A stretch of 15,888 bases of DNA from an uncultured Carnobacterium sp. (GTDB lineage: Bacteria; Bacillota; Bacilli; Lactobacillales; Aerococcaceae): assembly GCA_937976325.1 (NCBI GenBank), contig CALJSD010000113.1, forward strand, positions 1 to 15,888, given 5' to 3'. The number at the start of each line of letters is the position of its first letter. Position 1 is the stretch's first letter. Below the pieces are notes generated by a model. That model worked only from the letters and a program-made list of their open reading frames with translations. It had not been told where the DNA came from and ran no database searches. Below are positions 1 to 5,859 of this stretch, one piece after another. The translations under genes and the position numbers were made by a program.

Positions 1-14
1 TGCCTTTAAAACTT

Positions 15-35
15 TGGTCGGTAGTTTTCCAACCA
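15..35. other. Short inverted repeat downstream of the RsmC-like gene
   Basis: A 7-bp imperfect stem (TGGTCGG with CCAACCA, one G-T wobble, 7-nt loop) lies about 40 bp past the stop of the methyltransferase gene. On the minus strand it is followed by AAGTTTTA rather than a clean T-run. It may be a weak terminator for the minus-strand gene. Otherwise I see nothing in bases 1-73. Confidence 0.25.
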
Positions 36-73
36 GTCAGTCATCATTAATCAAATAAATAAAAAATTTATTC

Positions 74-694
74 TCATTCCCCTTTTTCTTTTGTACTCAC
101 AAGGATCCAATACCCTTTATCGAGTGCAATGCGTTCGACATTCCCAAAAACTTCTTGCATTTTCTTTTGCGCACTCGGAGCCCCTTGTTTTTTCTGAATC
201 ACGATGACGAGTTGCCCTTCTTCTACTAAGTGGTCGTAAGCCTCTGCTAAAATGCGATGCACGACTTCTTTCCCGGCACGAATCGGTGGATTACTAATAA
301 TCACTGAATAATCCTTCGCGTGGACATTGTCATACGTATTGCTTTCGTGAATCGTCACGTTCTGAATTCCATTGGCCTCAGCATTACGCTTTGCTAAATC
401 CATGGCACGTTCATTCACGTCGACCATTTCCACAGACATTTCAGGATAAGCTTTGGCAAATGACAATCCCATTGGACCATAACCGCACCCGACATCTAGA
501 AGTTTTCCTTGTGCAAGATGGGTTGGAACCTCATAAGATTCAATCAGCAATTGGCTTCCAAAGTCAATCGTGTTTTTCGAGAACACTCCATTATCACTAG
601 CAAATTGGAATGTGAATCCCTTTAAAACATAGCTAAAATGTTTCTCTTGGCTCTTACTATTCGGTTGATTTGTATAATAGTGATTTTGATTCAT
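74..694 (-). CDS. RsmC/YbxB-like class I SAM-dependent methyltransferase
   Basis: A 206-residue protein with a Rossmann methyltransferase fold. The SAM-binding motif I is LDVGCGYGPMG (about residues 66-76), an acidic end of strand 2 is at VDVN (91-94), and the catalytic NPPIRAGK motif (135-142) is the NPP signature of N-methyltransferases that modify exocyclic amino groups of bases. The FSKNTIDFGSQLL segment (37-50) is typical of the RsmC/RlmG family (COG2813), whose E. coli member RsmC makes m2G1207 in 16S rRNA. At about 200 residues it is the single-domain Gram-positive form (YbxB type), without the N-terminal pseudo-methyltransferase domain of E. coli RsmC. The start is supported by AAAGGAGA 6-7 nt upstream. 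It appears monocistronic, with a promoter that overlaps the upstream terminator. The exact target base is inferred from the family. Confidence 0.9.
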   Translation of the reverse strand: MNQNHYYTNQPNSKSQEKHFSYVLKGFTFQFASDNGVFSKNTIDFGSQLLIESYEVPTHLAQGKLLDVGCGYGPMGLSFAKAYPEMSVEMVDVNERAMDLAKRNAEANGIQNVTIHESNTYDNVHAKDYSVIISNPPIRAGKEVVHRILAEAYDHLVEEGQLVIVIQKKQGAPSAQKKMQEVFGNVERIALDKGYWILVSTKEKGE

Positions 695-729
695 GAGCGT
701 CTCCTTTTCTATTGGTCTTCGTCCATACT

Positions 730-757
730 ATCATAAATACCCCTTTTTCCAAAACAA
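730..757 (-). promoter_or_regulatory. Probable promoter of the RsmC-like gene
   Basis: On the minus strand TTGTTT (752-757) and TATGAT (730-735) are separated by 16 bp, about 35 bp upstream of the start codon. The -35 falls in the T-run of the preceding terminator, so termination of the upstream RNA and initiation here would be adjacent. Hexamers are good but not perfect. Confidence 0.4.
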
Positions 758-784
758 AAAAACCCGCTGTTTGGGAACAGCGGG
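751..784 (-). terminator. Rho-independent terminator (minus strand)
   Basis: A perfect 9-bp GC-rich stem (CCCGCTGTT 763-771 with AACAGCGGG 776-784) and a 4-nt loop is followed on the minus strand by TTTTTTTGTTTT. It ends the candidate small RNA and any read-through from the GNAT gene. Confidence 0.9.
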
Positions 785-876
785 AAAAGGTTAGGAGGGT
801 TTACTAATAAAAAAATGTTGGGAGTTCATTTTTTTACTTGGGAGAAGTAAACCTTAGGTGTTTTATTGGGTATGGC
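751..876 (-). ncRNA. Candidate small regulatory RNA with C-rich anti-SD loops
   Basis: Between the GNAT stop (946) and a strong terminator lies about 125 nt of structured, non-coding minus-strand sequence with a perfect TATAAT just upstream. The RNA would fold as nested stems: an outer 8-bp stem (798-805 with 846-853) and an inner perfect 10-bp stem (808-817 with 827-836), then the terminator hairpin. CUCCCAA appears in the apical loop (818-824) and again in the asymmetric internal loop (838-844). CCCUCCU (793-799) lies in the single-stranded linker, and CCCAA recurs at 866-870 and in the terminator loop (771-775). Such exposed UCCC motifs are typical of Firmicute small RNAs (RsaE, the streptococcal csRNAs) that pair with ribosome binding sites. 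I do not recognise an Rfam family. It could instead be a 3' UTR of the GNAT mRNA. Confidence 0.55.
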
Positions 877-879
877 TAA

Positions 880-885
880 ATTATA
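880..885 (-). promoter_or_regulatory. -10 element TATAAT of the candidate C-rich RNA
   Basis: A perfect TATAAT on the minus strand lies 61 bp past the GNAT stop. No good -35 sits at 17 bp. TTCACA is present but with a 20-bp spacer, so the promoter may be weak or need an activator. Initiation would be expected around 873-876. Confidence 0.4.
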
Positions 886-918
886 GTGCTCATCTATGAA
901 TAAAATGTGAATTTAAAT

Positions 919-934
919 ATTCATTTATATGAAT
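919..934. repeat. AT-rich palindrome upstream of the candidate RNA
   Basis: ATTCAT-TTAT-ATGAAT is a perfect 6-bp inverted repeat with a 4-bp spacer, about 35 bp upstream of the TATAAT at 880-885. A further GAATTTAAATATTC palindrome overlaps its left end. It could be an operator for the RNA promoter or a weak hairpin in the GNAT 3' UTR. Confidence 0.3.
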
Positions 935-945
935 TAATACTTTTT

Positions 946-1218
946 TTATATTTTTACATCATCGTATTCAGTACTTTTTTCGAATAAAGAAACGATATAA
1001 GGACACGTTGCATGAATCTTTAAGTTTTCATCTCTTGCAAAGTCTGCTAATTTGTCCACTAATTGACGTGCAACTCCTTGTCCGCGTAGGCTTGGATCCA
1101 CAAATGTATGGTTCGCATCAATCACACCTTCTCCTTCTGGGATATACGTAATTTCTGCATCCATTTCTCCAGCTGCATTATAATGTCTAAACGCTTTTTC
1201 TTCTTTAATAAATTCCAT
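946..1218 (-). CDS. Small GNAT-like N-acetyltransferase (PF14542 type)
   Basis: A 90-residue single-domain GNAT of the short YjdJ/NATD1-like group. It has an acetyl-CoA binding motif A of the form VDPSLRGQGVARQLV (about 40-54) and the family's conserved Cys/aromatic patch (TCPYIVSLF, 71-79) near the C-terminus. Members are usually 90-100 residues, so this is full length. The substrate is unknown. I start it at ATG 1218 (MEFIKEEK) because GGAGG at 1227-1231 lies 8 nt upstream. An in-frame TTG at 1224 would be only 2 nt from the same ribosome binding site. It is transcribed divergently from the metal-uptake operon and is followed by the candidate small RNA. Confidence 0.8.
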   Translation of the reverse strand: MEFIKEEKAFRHYNAAGEMDAEITYIPEGEGVIDANHTFVDPSLRGQGVARQLVDKLADFARDENLKIHATCPYIVSLFEKSTEYDDVKI

Positions 1219-1226
1219 TTGCAAAT

Positions 1227-1234
1227 CCTCCTTT
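1227..1234 (-). promoter_or_regulatory. Ribosome binding site deciding the GNAT start
   Basis: AAAGGAGG on the minus strand. Spacing favours ATG 1218 over TTG 1224. Confidence 0.7.
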
Positions 1235-1248
1235 ACAATTCTATCTAT

Positions 1249-1254
1249 AGTATA
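1249..1254 (-). promoter_or_regulatory. Possible -10 of the GNAT gene
   Basis: TATACT on the minus strand, 31 bp before the ATG. No convincing -35 is present (TAGAAT at 17 bp). Confidence 0.35.
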
Positions 1255-1301
1255 CGACTCTCTCTACGGGAATTCTAAGAAAGTGACTTAGCAACGAATA
1301 G

Positions 1302-1364
1302 TAACATTTGTTAAACTTATTTTGCAACGACCTCATTTTTTTGGTTGTGATATTCTGTTAACAG
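1302..1364 (+). promoter_or_regulatory. Putative operator region of the Ni/Co uptake operon
   Basis: Two palindromes built from the same half-site lie upstream of the operon: TAACA-TT-TGTTA (1302-1313) and CTGTTAACAG (1355-1364). Both contain TGTTA/TAACA. No NikR box (GTATGA-N16-TCATAC) and no B12-box of a cobalamin riboswitch is visible. Promoter hexamers are poor: TTGCAA at 1322-1327 and GATATT at 1349-1354 are 21 bp apart. The repeated half-site suggests control by a dimeric repressor. Its identity is unknown. Confidence 0.35.
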
Positions 1365-1393
1365 CTTAAAAAAATATGAACGGAGAATTTGTT

Positions 1394-2374
1394 ATGCATA
1401 TACCAGATAATTACTTAAGTCCCGCATCTTGTGCTGTTTTAGCAGTTGCGGCTGCGCCAGTTGTAGGACTATCTATTACGAAAGTAAAAGCACAATTAAA
1501 GGAAAATAAAGAATTAGCACCAATGCTTGGAATTGCGGCTTCTCTTTCTTTCTTATTAATGATGTTTAATGTGCCAATCCCTGGTGGCACTACTGCTCAC
1601 GCTGTCGGTGGCGTGTTACTTTCAATCTTAATCGGGCCATATGCCGCGAGTCTGGCACTGACCGTCGCCCTCCTCTTACAAGCACTTCTATTTGGAGACG
1701 GAGGAATTCTTGCACTTGGTGCCAATATCTTCAACATGGCGATTGCTATGCCATTTGTCGGATACGCTGTTTATAATTTCTTCCGTAAACACAATCATGA
1801 AACAGCCGGAGTTCTCGTTGGTTCTTACGTAGGAATTAATGTGGCTGCTTTCTTAACAGCCATTGAACTTGGAATTCAACCAATCATTGCCACTCAAGGA
1901 GGCGAACCACTGTATAACCCTTATGGATTAGCGGTTACGATTCCAGCCATGATGGTAACTCACTTAACGATTGCCGGTGCTGTTGAAGTCTTCTTCACTT
2001 ATGTCATTTATCGTTTCGTGAAACAAGTGGCCCCACAAGAATTGTACACACCTACTTCAGTGAACACGACTTCTTTCGTAAAGAAAATCCGCTATGTCTT
2101 AATCGCTTTAGTTGTATTAAGCCCATTAGGATTACTAGCAGAAGGAACAGCCTTTGGAGAATGGTCAGCTGATGAGCTTGCTGAAATGATGACTAATGTC
2201 CCAGCAGGAATCGAAAATGGATTTTCATTCGAAGCCCTTTTCAGTGACTACACAATCCCTGGCACAAATATCGCAGTTGGTTATATTTTATCAGCCATCA
2301 CTGCACTATTAGTTTTCTATATTTTAGGAAAAATGATTCGAACAATGAATGGAGCAAAAGCATCTCATGCGTAA
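1394..2374 (+). CDS. cbiM: Nickel/cobalt ECF transporter substrate-binding subunit, CbiM/NikM fused to CbiN/NikN
   Basis: A 326-residue integral membrane S-component that captures Ni2+ or Co2+ and passes it to the ATP-driven Q-O module. It starts MHIPDNYLSP, the family N-terminus. In NikM structures the N-terminal Met1 and His2 help coordinate the metal, which decides the start at 1394, not the upstream in-frame ATG at 1376. CGGAGA sits 7 nt upstream. A second conserved histidine lies in GGTTAHAVGG (His69). The C-terminal part (about 225-315) carries a PLGLLAEGTAFGEW segment and a final TM helix, matching the PDGLE/CbiN domain, so M and N are fused as in many Lactobacillales. It overlaps the next gene by 8 bp. 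Metal choice cannot be settled: no urease or cobalamin gene or riboswitch is nearby. Confidence 0.93.
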   Translation: MHIPDNYLSPASCAVLAVAAAPVVGLSITKVKAQLKENKELAPMLGIAASLSFLLMMFNVPIPGGTTAHAVGGVLLSILIGPYAASLALTVALLLQALLFGDGGILALGANIFNMAIAMPFVGYAVYNFFRKHNHETAGVLVGSYVGINVAAFLTAIELGIQPIIATQGGEPLYNPYGLAVTIPAMMVTHLTIAGAVEVFFTYVIYRFVKQVAPQELYTPTSVNTTSFVKKIRYVLIALVVLSPLGLLAEGTAFGEWSADELAEMMTNVPAGIENGFSFEALFSDYTIPGTNIAVGYILSAITALLVFYILGKMIRTMNGAKASHA

Positions 2375-3155
2375 ACTACCTGACTGGCTACAAAGAGAAG
2401 AAGCACTCGCTGCCTCTTCGAAAAGCCATCAATATTTACAAATGAATATTAACTCATTGCGCCGTCTACTCGGCAAAATGAAACAAACGACACCCGCATT
2501 TAAGGCGAAATCTTCGTCTTGGATGCGGCTCGTTTACTTTGTGTGCTTAGCCATTCTGATTACACTCAGCCACTCTACTATCCAACTTTGGATTTTGGCG
2601 ATTTTCCTATTAGCCCATATCGCCTTTCTTCCAGGAGAAGCGCTCCTTCGTCTGTGGAAGGTTCTCACTCGCGTACTTATCTTTACAGCGATTGTCCTCT
2701 TACCAAGTATTCTTTTAAGAGGCTTCCAAAATAGTGGCATCTTCCTTGGTCGTACAGGAATTCTGGTATTAAACTTGTCGCTCTTTTTAGCAACAACGAC
2801 AAGCGTTCAACTCGTTGAGGCGCTTCGCCAGTTGCATTTCCCAAAAACGATGATTCAAACAATCGAACTCGCTATGAAATACACGTATATCCTTGGAAAA
2901 CACCTACAGCAACAAATCGAATGTGTTCAACTGCGAACCATCGGCCAAAAGGTAAATCTTGGGTTATTTGGATTGATTCTTGGACTCTTGTATTTATCAT
3001 CGAAAAACCACACTAAAGAAGTCTATGAGGCCATGACGATTCGAGGCTACGGAATGGACGTTAAAACCAAAAACCCTTTCTGCTGGAAGAAAGAGGACGG
3101 ATTATTATTACTTGAATTAATCGTGCTGGTTGCCGCAACAACCATGCTACGCTAG
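2367..3155 (+). CDS. cbiQ: ECF transporter transmembrane component CbiQ/NikQ
   Basis: A 262-residue EcfT-type membrane protein that couples the ATPase to the metal-binding subunit. It has hydrophobic segments at about 55-70, 72-90, 101-118, 128-147 and 196-212, plus a C-terminal one (246-260). The cytoplasmic coupling helices carry two X-Arg-X motifs (Leu-Arg-Thr 189-191 and Ile-Arg-Gly 225-227). The second replaces the usual Ala-Arg-Gly by Ile-Arg-Gly. The start is taken at ATG 2367 (MRKLPDWL, the usual CbiQ beginning), which overlaps the cbiM stop and has GGAG 12 nt upstream. An in-frame ATG at 2349 would add six residues but has no ribosome binding site. It is translationally coupled to its neighbours. 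Confidence 0.9.
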   Translation: MRKLPDWLQREEALAASSKSHQYLQMNINSLRRLLGKMKQTTPAFKAKSSSWMRLVYFVCLAILITLSHSTIQLWILAIFLLAHIAFLPGEALLRLWKVLTRVLIFTAIVLLPSILLRGFQNSGIFLGRTGILVLNLSLFLATTTSVQLVEALRQLHFPKTMIQTIELAMKYTYILGKHLQQQIECVQLRTIGQKVNLGLFGLILGLLYLSSKNHTKEVYEAMTIRGYGMDVKTKNPFCWKKEDGLLLLELIVLVAATTMLR

Positions 3156-3167
3156 AAAGGAACGCTT

Positions 3168-3893
3168 ATGATTACAATTCACAATGGAAATTATCACTAC
3201 AGCGAAGACATCGGAATCCACGACATCAACCTTCATATCGAAAAAGGCGAAACAGTGGCTTTGATGGGACCCAATGGAGCCGGGAAATCCACGCTCTTTA
3301 AAATCTTGGTTGGGCTACTTCCGCTGTCTTCTGGACAATATCATTTTAATGATTGGACGGTGGATGCAGACTTCTTAAAAGACCCAAGTAATGCCGGCCA
3401 CTTATACCAACAAGTCGGTTTGATTTTCCAAAACAGCGATATCCAATTATTCAATACGACGGTTGCTGAAGAACTTGCCTTCGGTCCACGCCAACTCGGA
3501 TTAGCCGAAGAAGAAATCGAACAGAGAGTGAATGACACACTAGCGCTTCTAGAAATCGAACACCTAAGGGACCGCATTCCCTATCACCTTTCTGGCGGGG
3601 AAAAGAAACTCGTAGCGATTGCTAGTGTGCTGACGATGAATCCAAGCGTATTATTGTTTGACGAGCCATTTAACGGCCTCTCACCAAAATACCAACGCCT
3701 CATCGCGGAATTACTACAAGAGTTAAAAACAGCAGGAAAAACGCTGATTATTTCCTCTCACCATTACGAACAAATTCAAGAGGTTATCCAACGTGTTCTA
3801 GTATTTTCAGAAGAACATACTCTAACTGGTGACTTCACTAAAGAACAATGGGAAGGCAATCCCGAATTCCGAGAAAATTTCCATTTAGGTTAA
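3168..3893 (+). CDS. cbiO: ECF transporter ATPase CbiO/NikO
   Basis: A 241-residue ABC ATPase that powers metal uptake through the M-N-Q complex. It has Walker A GPNGAGKST (34-42), a Q-loop in LIFQNSDIQLF (Gln88), the signature LSGGEKK (141-147), Walker B VLLFDEPFNG (161-170) and an H-loop SSHHYE (196-201). The QNSDIQLF and FGPRQLGL stretches are typical of ECF-family ATPases, which contact the Q subunit. AAAGGAA is 6-7 nt upstream of the ATG and 12 bp separate it from the previous gene. It is the last gene of the operon, and a strong terminator follows at once. Nothing is missing from the catalytic motifs. Confidence 0.93.
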   Translation: MITIHNGNYHYSEDIGIHDINLHIEKGETVALMGPNGAGKSTLFKILVGLLPLSSGQYHFNDWTVDADFLKDPSNAGHLYQQVGLIFQNSDIQLFNTTVAEELAFGPRQLGLAEEEIEQRVNDTLALLEIEHLRDRIPYHLSGGEKKLVAIASVLTMNPSVLLFDEPFNGLSPKYQRLIAELLQELKTAGKTLIISSHHYEQIQEVIQRVLVFSEEHTLTGDFTKEQWEGNPEFRENFHLG

Positions 3894-3901
3894 ATCGTAA
3901 A

Positions 3902-3950
3902 TAAACAAAAAAACAAGGCAACTCACTAAGAGTTGCCTTGTTCTATTTTT
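3902..3950. terminator. Strong bidirectional terminator
   Basis: A perfect 13-bp stem (3912-3924 with 3930-3942) and a 5-nt loop has CTATTTTT on the plus side and AACAAAAAAA on the other, giving a T-run on the minus strand. It serves the metal-uptake operon on the plus strand. On the minus strand it serves both the small RNA and the kinase operon read-through. Confidence 0.92.
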
Positions 3951-4035
3951 CATTGGACGTTCAGTAACCTCGTCATCTCAGGTACCTCTCTTTGAGGTGC
4001 GGCAGGAACCTTTCTGCCCTCAATGAATATTCTTC
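3902..4035 (-). ncRNA. Candidate small RNA (about 130 nt) with strong consensus promoter
   Basis: The 200 bp between the kinase stop and the terminator hold an independent minus-strand transcription unit: perfect -35 and -10 hexamers (4042-4069), then about 85 nt of structured sequence, then the 13-bp terminator hairpin. Visible stems are UUGAGG/CCUCAA (4018-4023 with 3992-3997) enclosing GCAG/CUGC with loop AAAGGUUC, and a GACG/CGUC hairpin. A 7-bp UUCAUUG/CAAUGAA pairing (4021-4027 with 3949-3955) shares bases with the first stem and would be an alternative fold. There is no gene downstream on this strand, so it is not a leader. I checked SRP, 6S, tmRNA, riboswitch and T-box signatures by eye and recognised none. 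An 8-codon ORF (ATG 3976, after AGAGG) could be incidental. Confidence 0.7.
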
Positions 4036-4041
4036 AATATG

Positions 4042-4069
4042 ATTATAGCGTTTGTCCAAAGACTGTCAA
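4042..4069 (-). promoter_or_regulatory. Consensus sigma-A promoter of the small RNA
   Basis: TTGACA (4064-4069) and TATAAT (4042-4047) on the minus strand with a 16-bp spacer. This is the best promoter in the window. It lies just past the end of the kinase gene, and the predicted start is near 4034-4035. Confidence 0.85.
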
Positions 4070-4095
4070 CTTTTCCTAAAACAAACAGCTAATTT

Positions 4096-5145
4096 TTACT
4101 TTGGTAGCACTACTTGGAACACACTACCTTTTCCGAGCTCACTCTCTACTGTGATGGTTCCTCTGAGGCGTTCTACAATCGTTTTTACAATCGCAAGGCC
4201 TAGGCCATTTCCTTCTTGCACATGAGAACCTTCCACTTGATAAAACTGCTCAAAAATATGTCGTTGGTCTTCCTCGCTCATTCCGATTCCATTATCGGCA
4301 ATCGTGACTCTAACCGCATCATCTACTTCTTGAATATCAATCATCAAATGCACGCTATCTCCAGAGTACTTCACCGCATTATCAAGCAGATTCGTCCACA
4401 CTTGCATGCTTAAATCTGGATCCGTCACACAATGAATGGGCTGACTCGTAAACGTCAAGTCGATTTCTTTTTGCTTCCACTTCTCCGTAATCAAAATCAC
4501 GGCATGTCGAATTTGTTCATCCAGGTGGACTGATCTTTTCTTTGGTTCAAAATCGCGTTCCATCTTCGTGAGTGTCACAATCCCATCGCACAGGCGACTT
4601 AATCGCAGACTCTCCGACTGCAAGATAGACGTCAATTCTTTACGAGTCGTTTCATCTAATTTCTCATCGGCCAACAAATCACTTACCCCAACAAGGGAAG
4701 CAATCGGCGTCTTCAATTCATGCGACAGATTGGCGATAAATGCCGAGCGGTGTTCATCCATACTCTTCAAGTCCTCTGCCATCTGATTCACATGCTGAGA
4801 AAGCTGGTCCAACTCGTTATGATATTTTGCAGTATCGTTAGGATAAGGTTTACGCGGAATCTTACGGTTGAAATCTCCTCTAGAAATTGCCTTTACCGAT
4901 TCATTTAACTCCGAAATTGGCCGTGTTAAATGCACCGAACCGTACCACATCGCAAGGCTCCCTACGACGATAATGACAAAACTAAATATTAGTAGCCACG
5001 ATTGAAAACTCACTTCTACATGAAGCCAATGTTTCAACACAAACACGGTCATGAGGGCGATGATACTCGTCGTCACTAACACACTACAAAACATAAATAC
5101 AAAGTATTTTCTTAGCGGGACCTGTAATTCTTTTTGTTTATCCAT
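4096..5145 (-). CDS. Sensor histidine kinase with minimal extracellular loop
   Basis: A 349-residue membrane kinase. Two TM helices (about 14-37 and 50-69) are joined by an external loop of only about 12 residues. They are followed by a HAMP linker (about 70-128), a dimerisation domain with the phospho-acceptor in NLSHELKTP (His142) and a HATPase domain: N-box NLLDNAVKYS (Asn256), G1 DNGIG (284-288), F-box around Phe298, G2 GNGLGLAI (312-319). It overlaps the regulator gene by 8 bp, so the two are co-translated partners. The lack of a real extracellular sensor resembles intramembrane-sensing kinases and differs from staphylococcal HssS, which has a large outer domain. The signal is therefore probably sensed in the membrane or through the neighbouring permease. 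Confidence 0.92.
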   Translation of the reverse strand: MDKQKELQVPLRKYFVFMFCSVLVTTSIIALMTVFVLKHWLHVEVSFQSWLLIFSFVIIVVGSLAMWYGSVHLTRPISELNESVKAISRGDFNRKIPRKPYPNDTAKYHNELDQLSQHVNQMAEDLKSMDEHRSAFIANLSHELKTPIASLVGVSDLLADEKLDETTRKELTSILQSESLRLSRLCDGIVTLTKMERDFEPKKRSVHLDEQIRHAVILITEKWKQKEIDLTFTSQPIHCVTDPDLSMQVWTNLLDNAVKYSGDSVHLMIDIQEVDDAVRVTIADNGIGMSEEDQRHIFEQFYQVEGSHVQEGNGLGLAIVKTIVERLRGTITVESELGKGSVFQVVLPK

Positions 5146-5821
5146 TTTTAACCGTCCCCTTATACCCTAATCCTCTAATCGTCACAATATCAAAGTCCGG
5201 ATTGTCTTTAAACTTCTGGCGAACCCGTTTAATGCACGCATCCACCAATCGCTCATCGAGGTCTTCTTCCATCCCCCAAATATCATCCAGCAAGTCCAAA
5301 CGCGTAAAAATCTTCTCTGGATTGCTGAGCAATTTATAAAGCACGTAAAACTCTTTTTTCGGAATTTGATAAACGGTATCTGTCTCTAAATCCGTTAAGG
5401 TTAACGCATTGTAGTCGAGTTTCGTATGTGGAAAACGTAAGACTTTCTCGGTTTCCAACTGCGCTCTTCTCAGCAACGCTCGAACACGCAGCGCCAACTC
5501 TTCTAGTCGAATAGGTTTCACCATATAATCATCGACTCCGAGTGTAAAAGCCTCTTCCAAAGACTCCAGCTGAGACTTTGCCGTAATCATTAATATCGGC
5601 AAGGTATGTTTCGTTTCTCGCAGCGCCTTTACTAGGGAATACCCATCCATCACTGGCATCATAATGTCGGATATTAATAAATCCACCTGATGCTTCTCCA
5701 TGACGGACAGGGCTTCTTCCCCGTTTTCGGCTGTATAAATTGTATAATTTTCTTGTTTTAACTTGGTTGTAATTAAGGTGCGAATCGCATGATCGTCTTC
5801 AGCAACTAATATTCTAAACAT
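5138..5821 (-). CDS. OmpR/PhoB-family response regulator (HssR-like)
   Basis: A 227-residue regulator with an N-terminal receiver (acidic pocket Glu8-Asp9-Asp10, phospho-acceptor Asp52 in SDIMMP, Thr80, Lys102) and a C-terminal winged-helix DNA-binding domain (about 130-224) ending in TIRGLGYKGTV. The start is placed at ATG 5821 (MFRILVAEDD), with GGTGGAG 2-5 nt upstream. A further in-frame ATG at 5845 lies inside a TATAAT box and would add eight unusual residues before the receiver. Its likely target is the direct repeat upstream of the permease gene at 7676-7693. It is cotranscribed with the ABC genes and also has its own extended -10 promoter. Confidence 0.93.
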   Translation of the reverse strand: MFRILVAEDDHAIRTLITTKLKQENYTIYTAENGEEALSVMEKHQVDLLISDIMMPVMDGYSLVKALRETKHTLPILMITAKSQLESLEEAFTLGVDDYMVKPIRLEELALRVRALLRRAQLETEKVLRFPHTKLDYNALTLTDLETDTVYQIPKKEFYVLYKLLSNPEKIFTRLDLLDDIWGMEEDLDERLVDACIKRVRQKFKDNPDFDIVTIRGLGYKGTVKNG

Positions 5822-5843
5822 AGCTCCACCTTCTTTCTGGAAC

Positions 5844-5852
5844 ATTATAGCA
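5844..5852 (-). promoter_or_regulatory. Internal extended -10 promoter of the two-component pair
   Basis: TGCTATAAT on the minus strand straddles the gap between the ATPase stop and the regulator start. A start near 5837 would leave a 15-nt leader with the ribosome binding site. It would supply basal sensor and regulator independent of the inducible transporter promoter. Confidence 0.55.
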
Positions 5853-5859
5853 CAACTGC

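Noticed and set aside
6..47. A 13-codon minus-strand reading frame downstream of the RsmC-like gene, considered as the start of a tadA-like gene
   Set aside because: No ribosome binding site, and it ends in a TAA after 13 codons. No similarity to TadA beyond the first few residues.
815..850. An 11-codon plus-strand ORF (ATG 815, after AGGAGGG at 793-799)
   Set aside because: The spacing to the ribosome binding site is about 15 nt, there is no plus-strand promoter, and the sequence is fully explained by the inverted repeats of the minus-strand RNA.
1225..1393. Cobalamin or NiCo riboswitch upstream of the metal-uptake operon
   Set aside because: No B12-box or NiCo consensus is visible and the interval is short for a cobalamin element. 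Only small palindromes are present.
3902..4035. SRP RNA, 6S RNA, tmRNA or a guanidine/ZTP riboswitch as identity of the minus-strand RNA
   Set aside because: None of the conserved core sequences is present, and no gene follows on that strand to be controlled.
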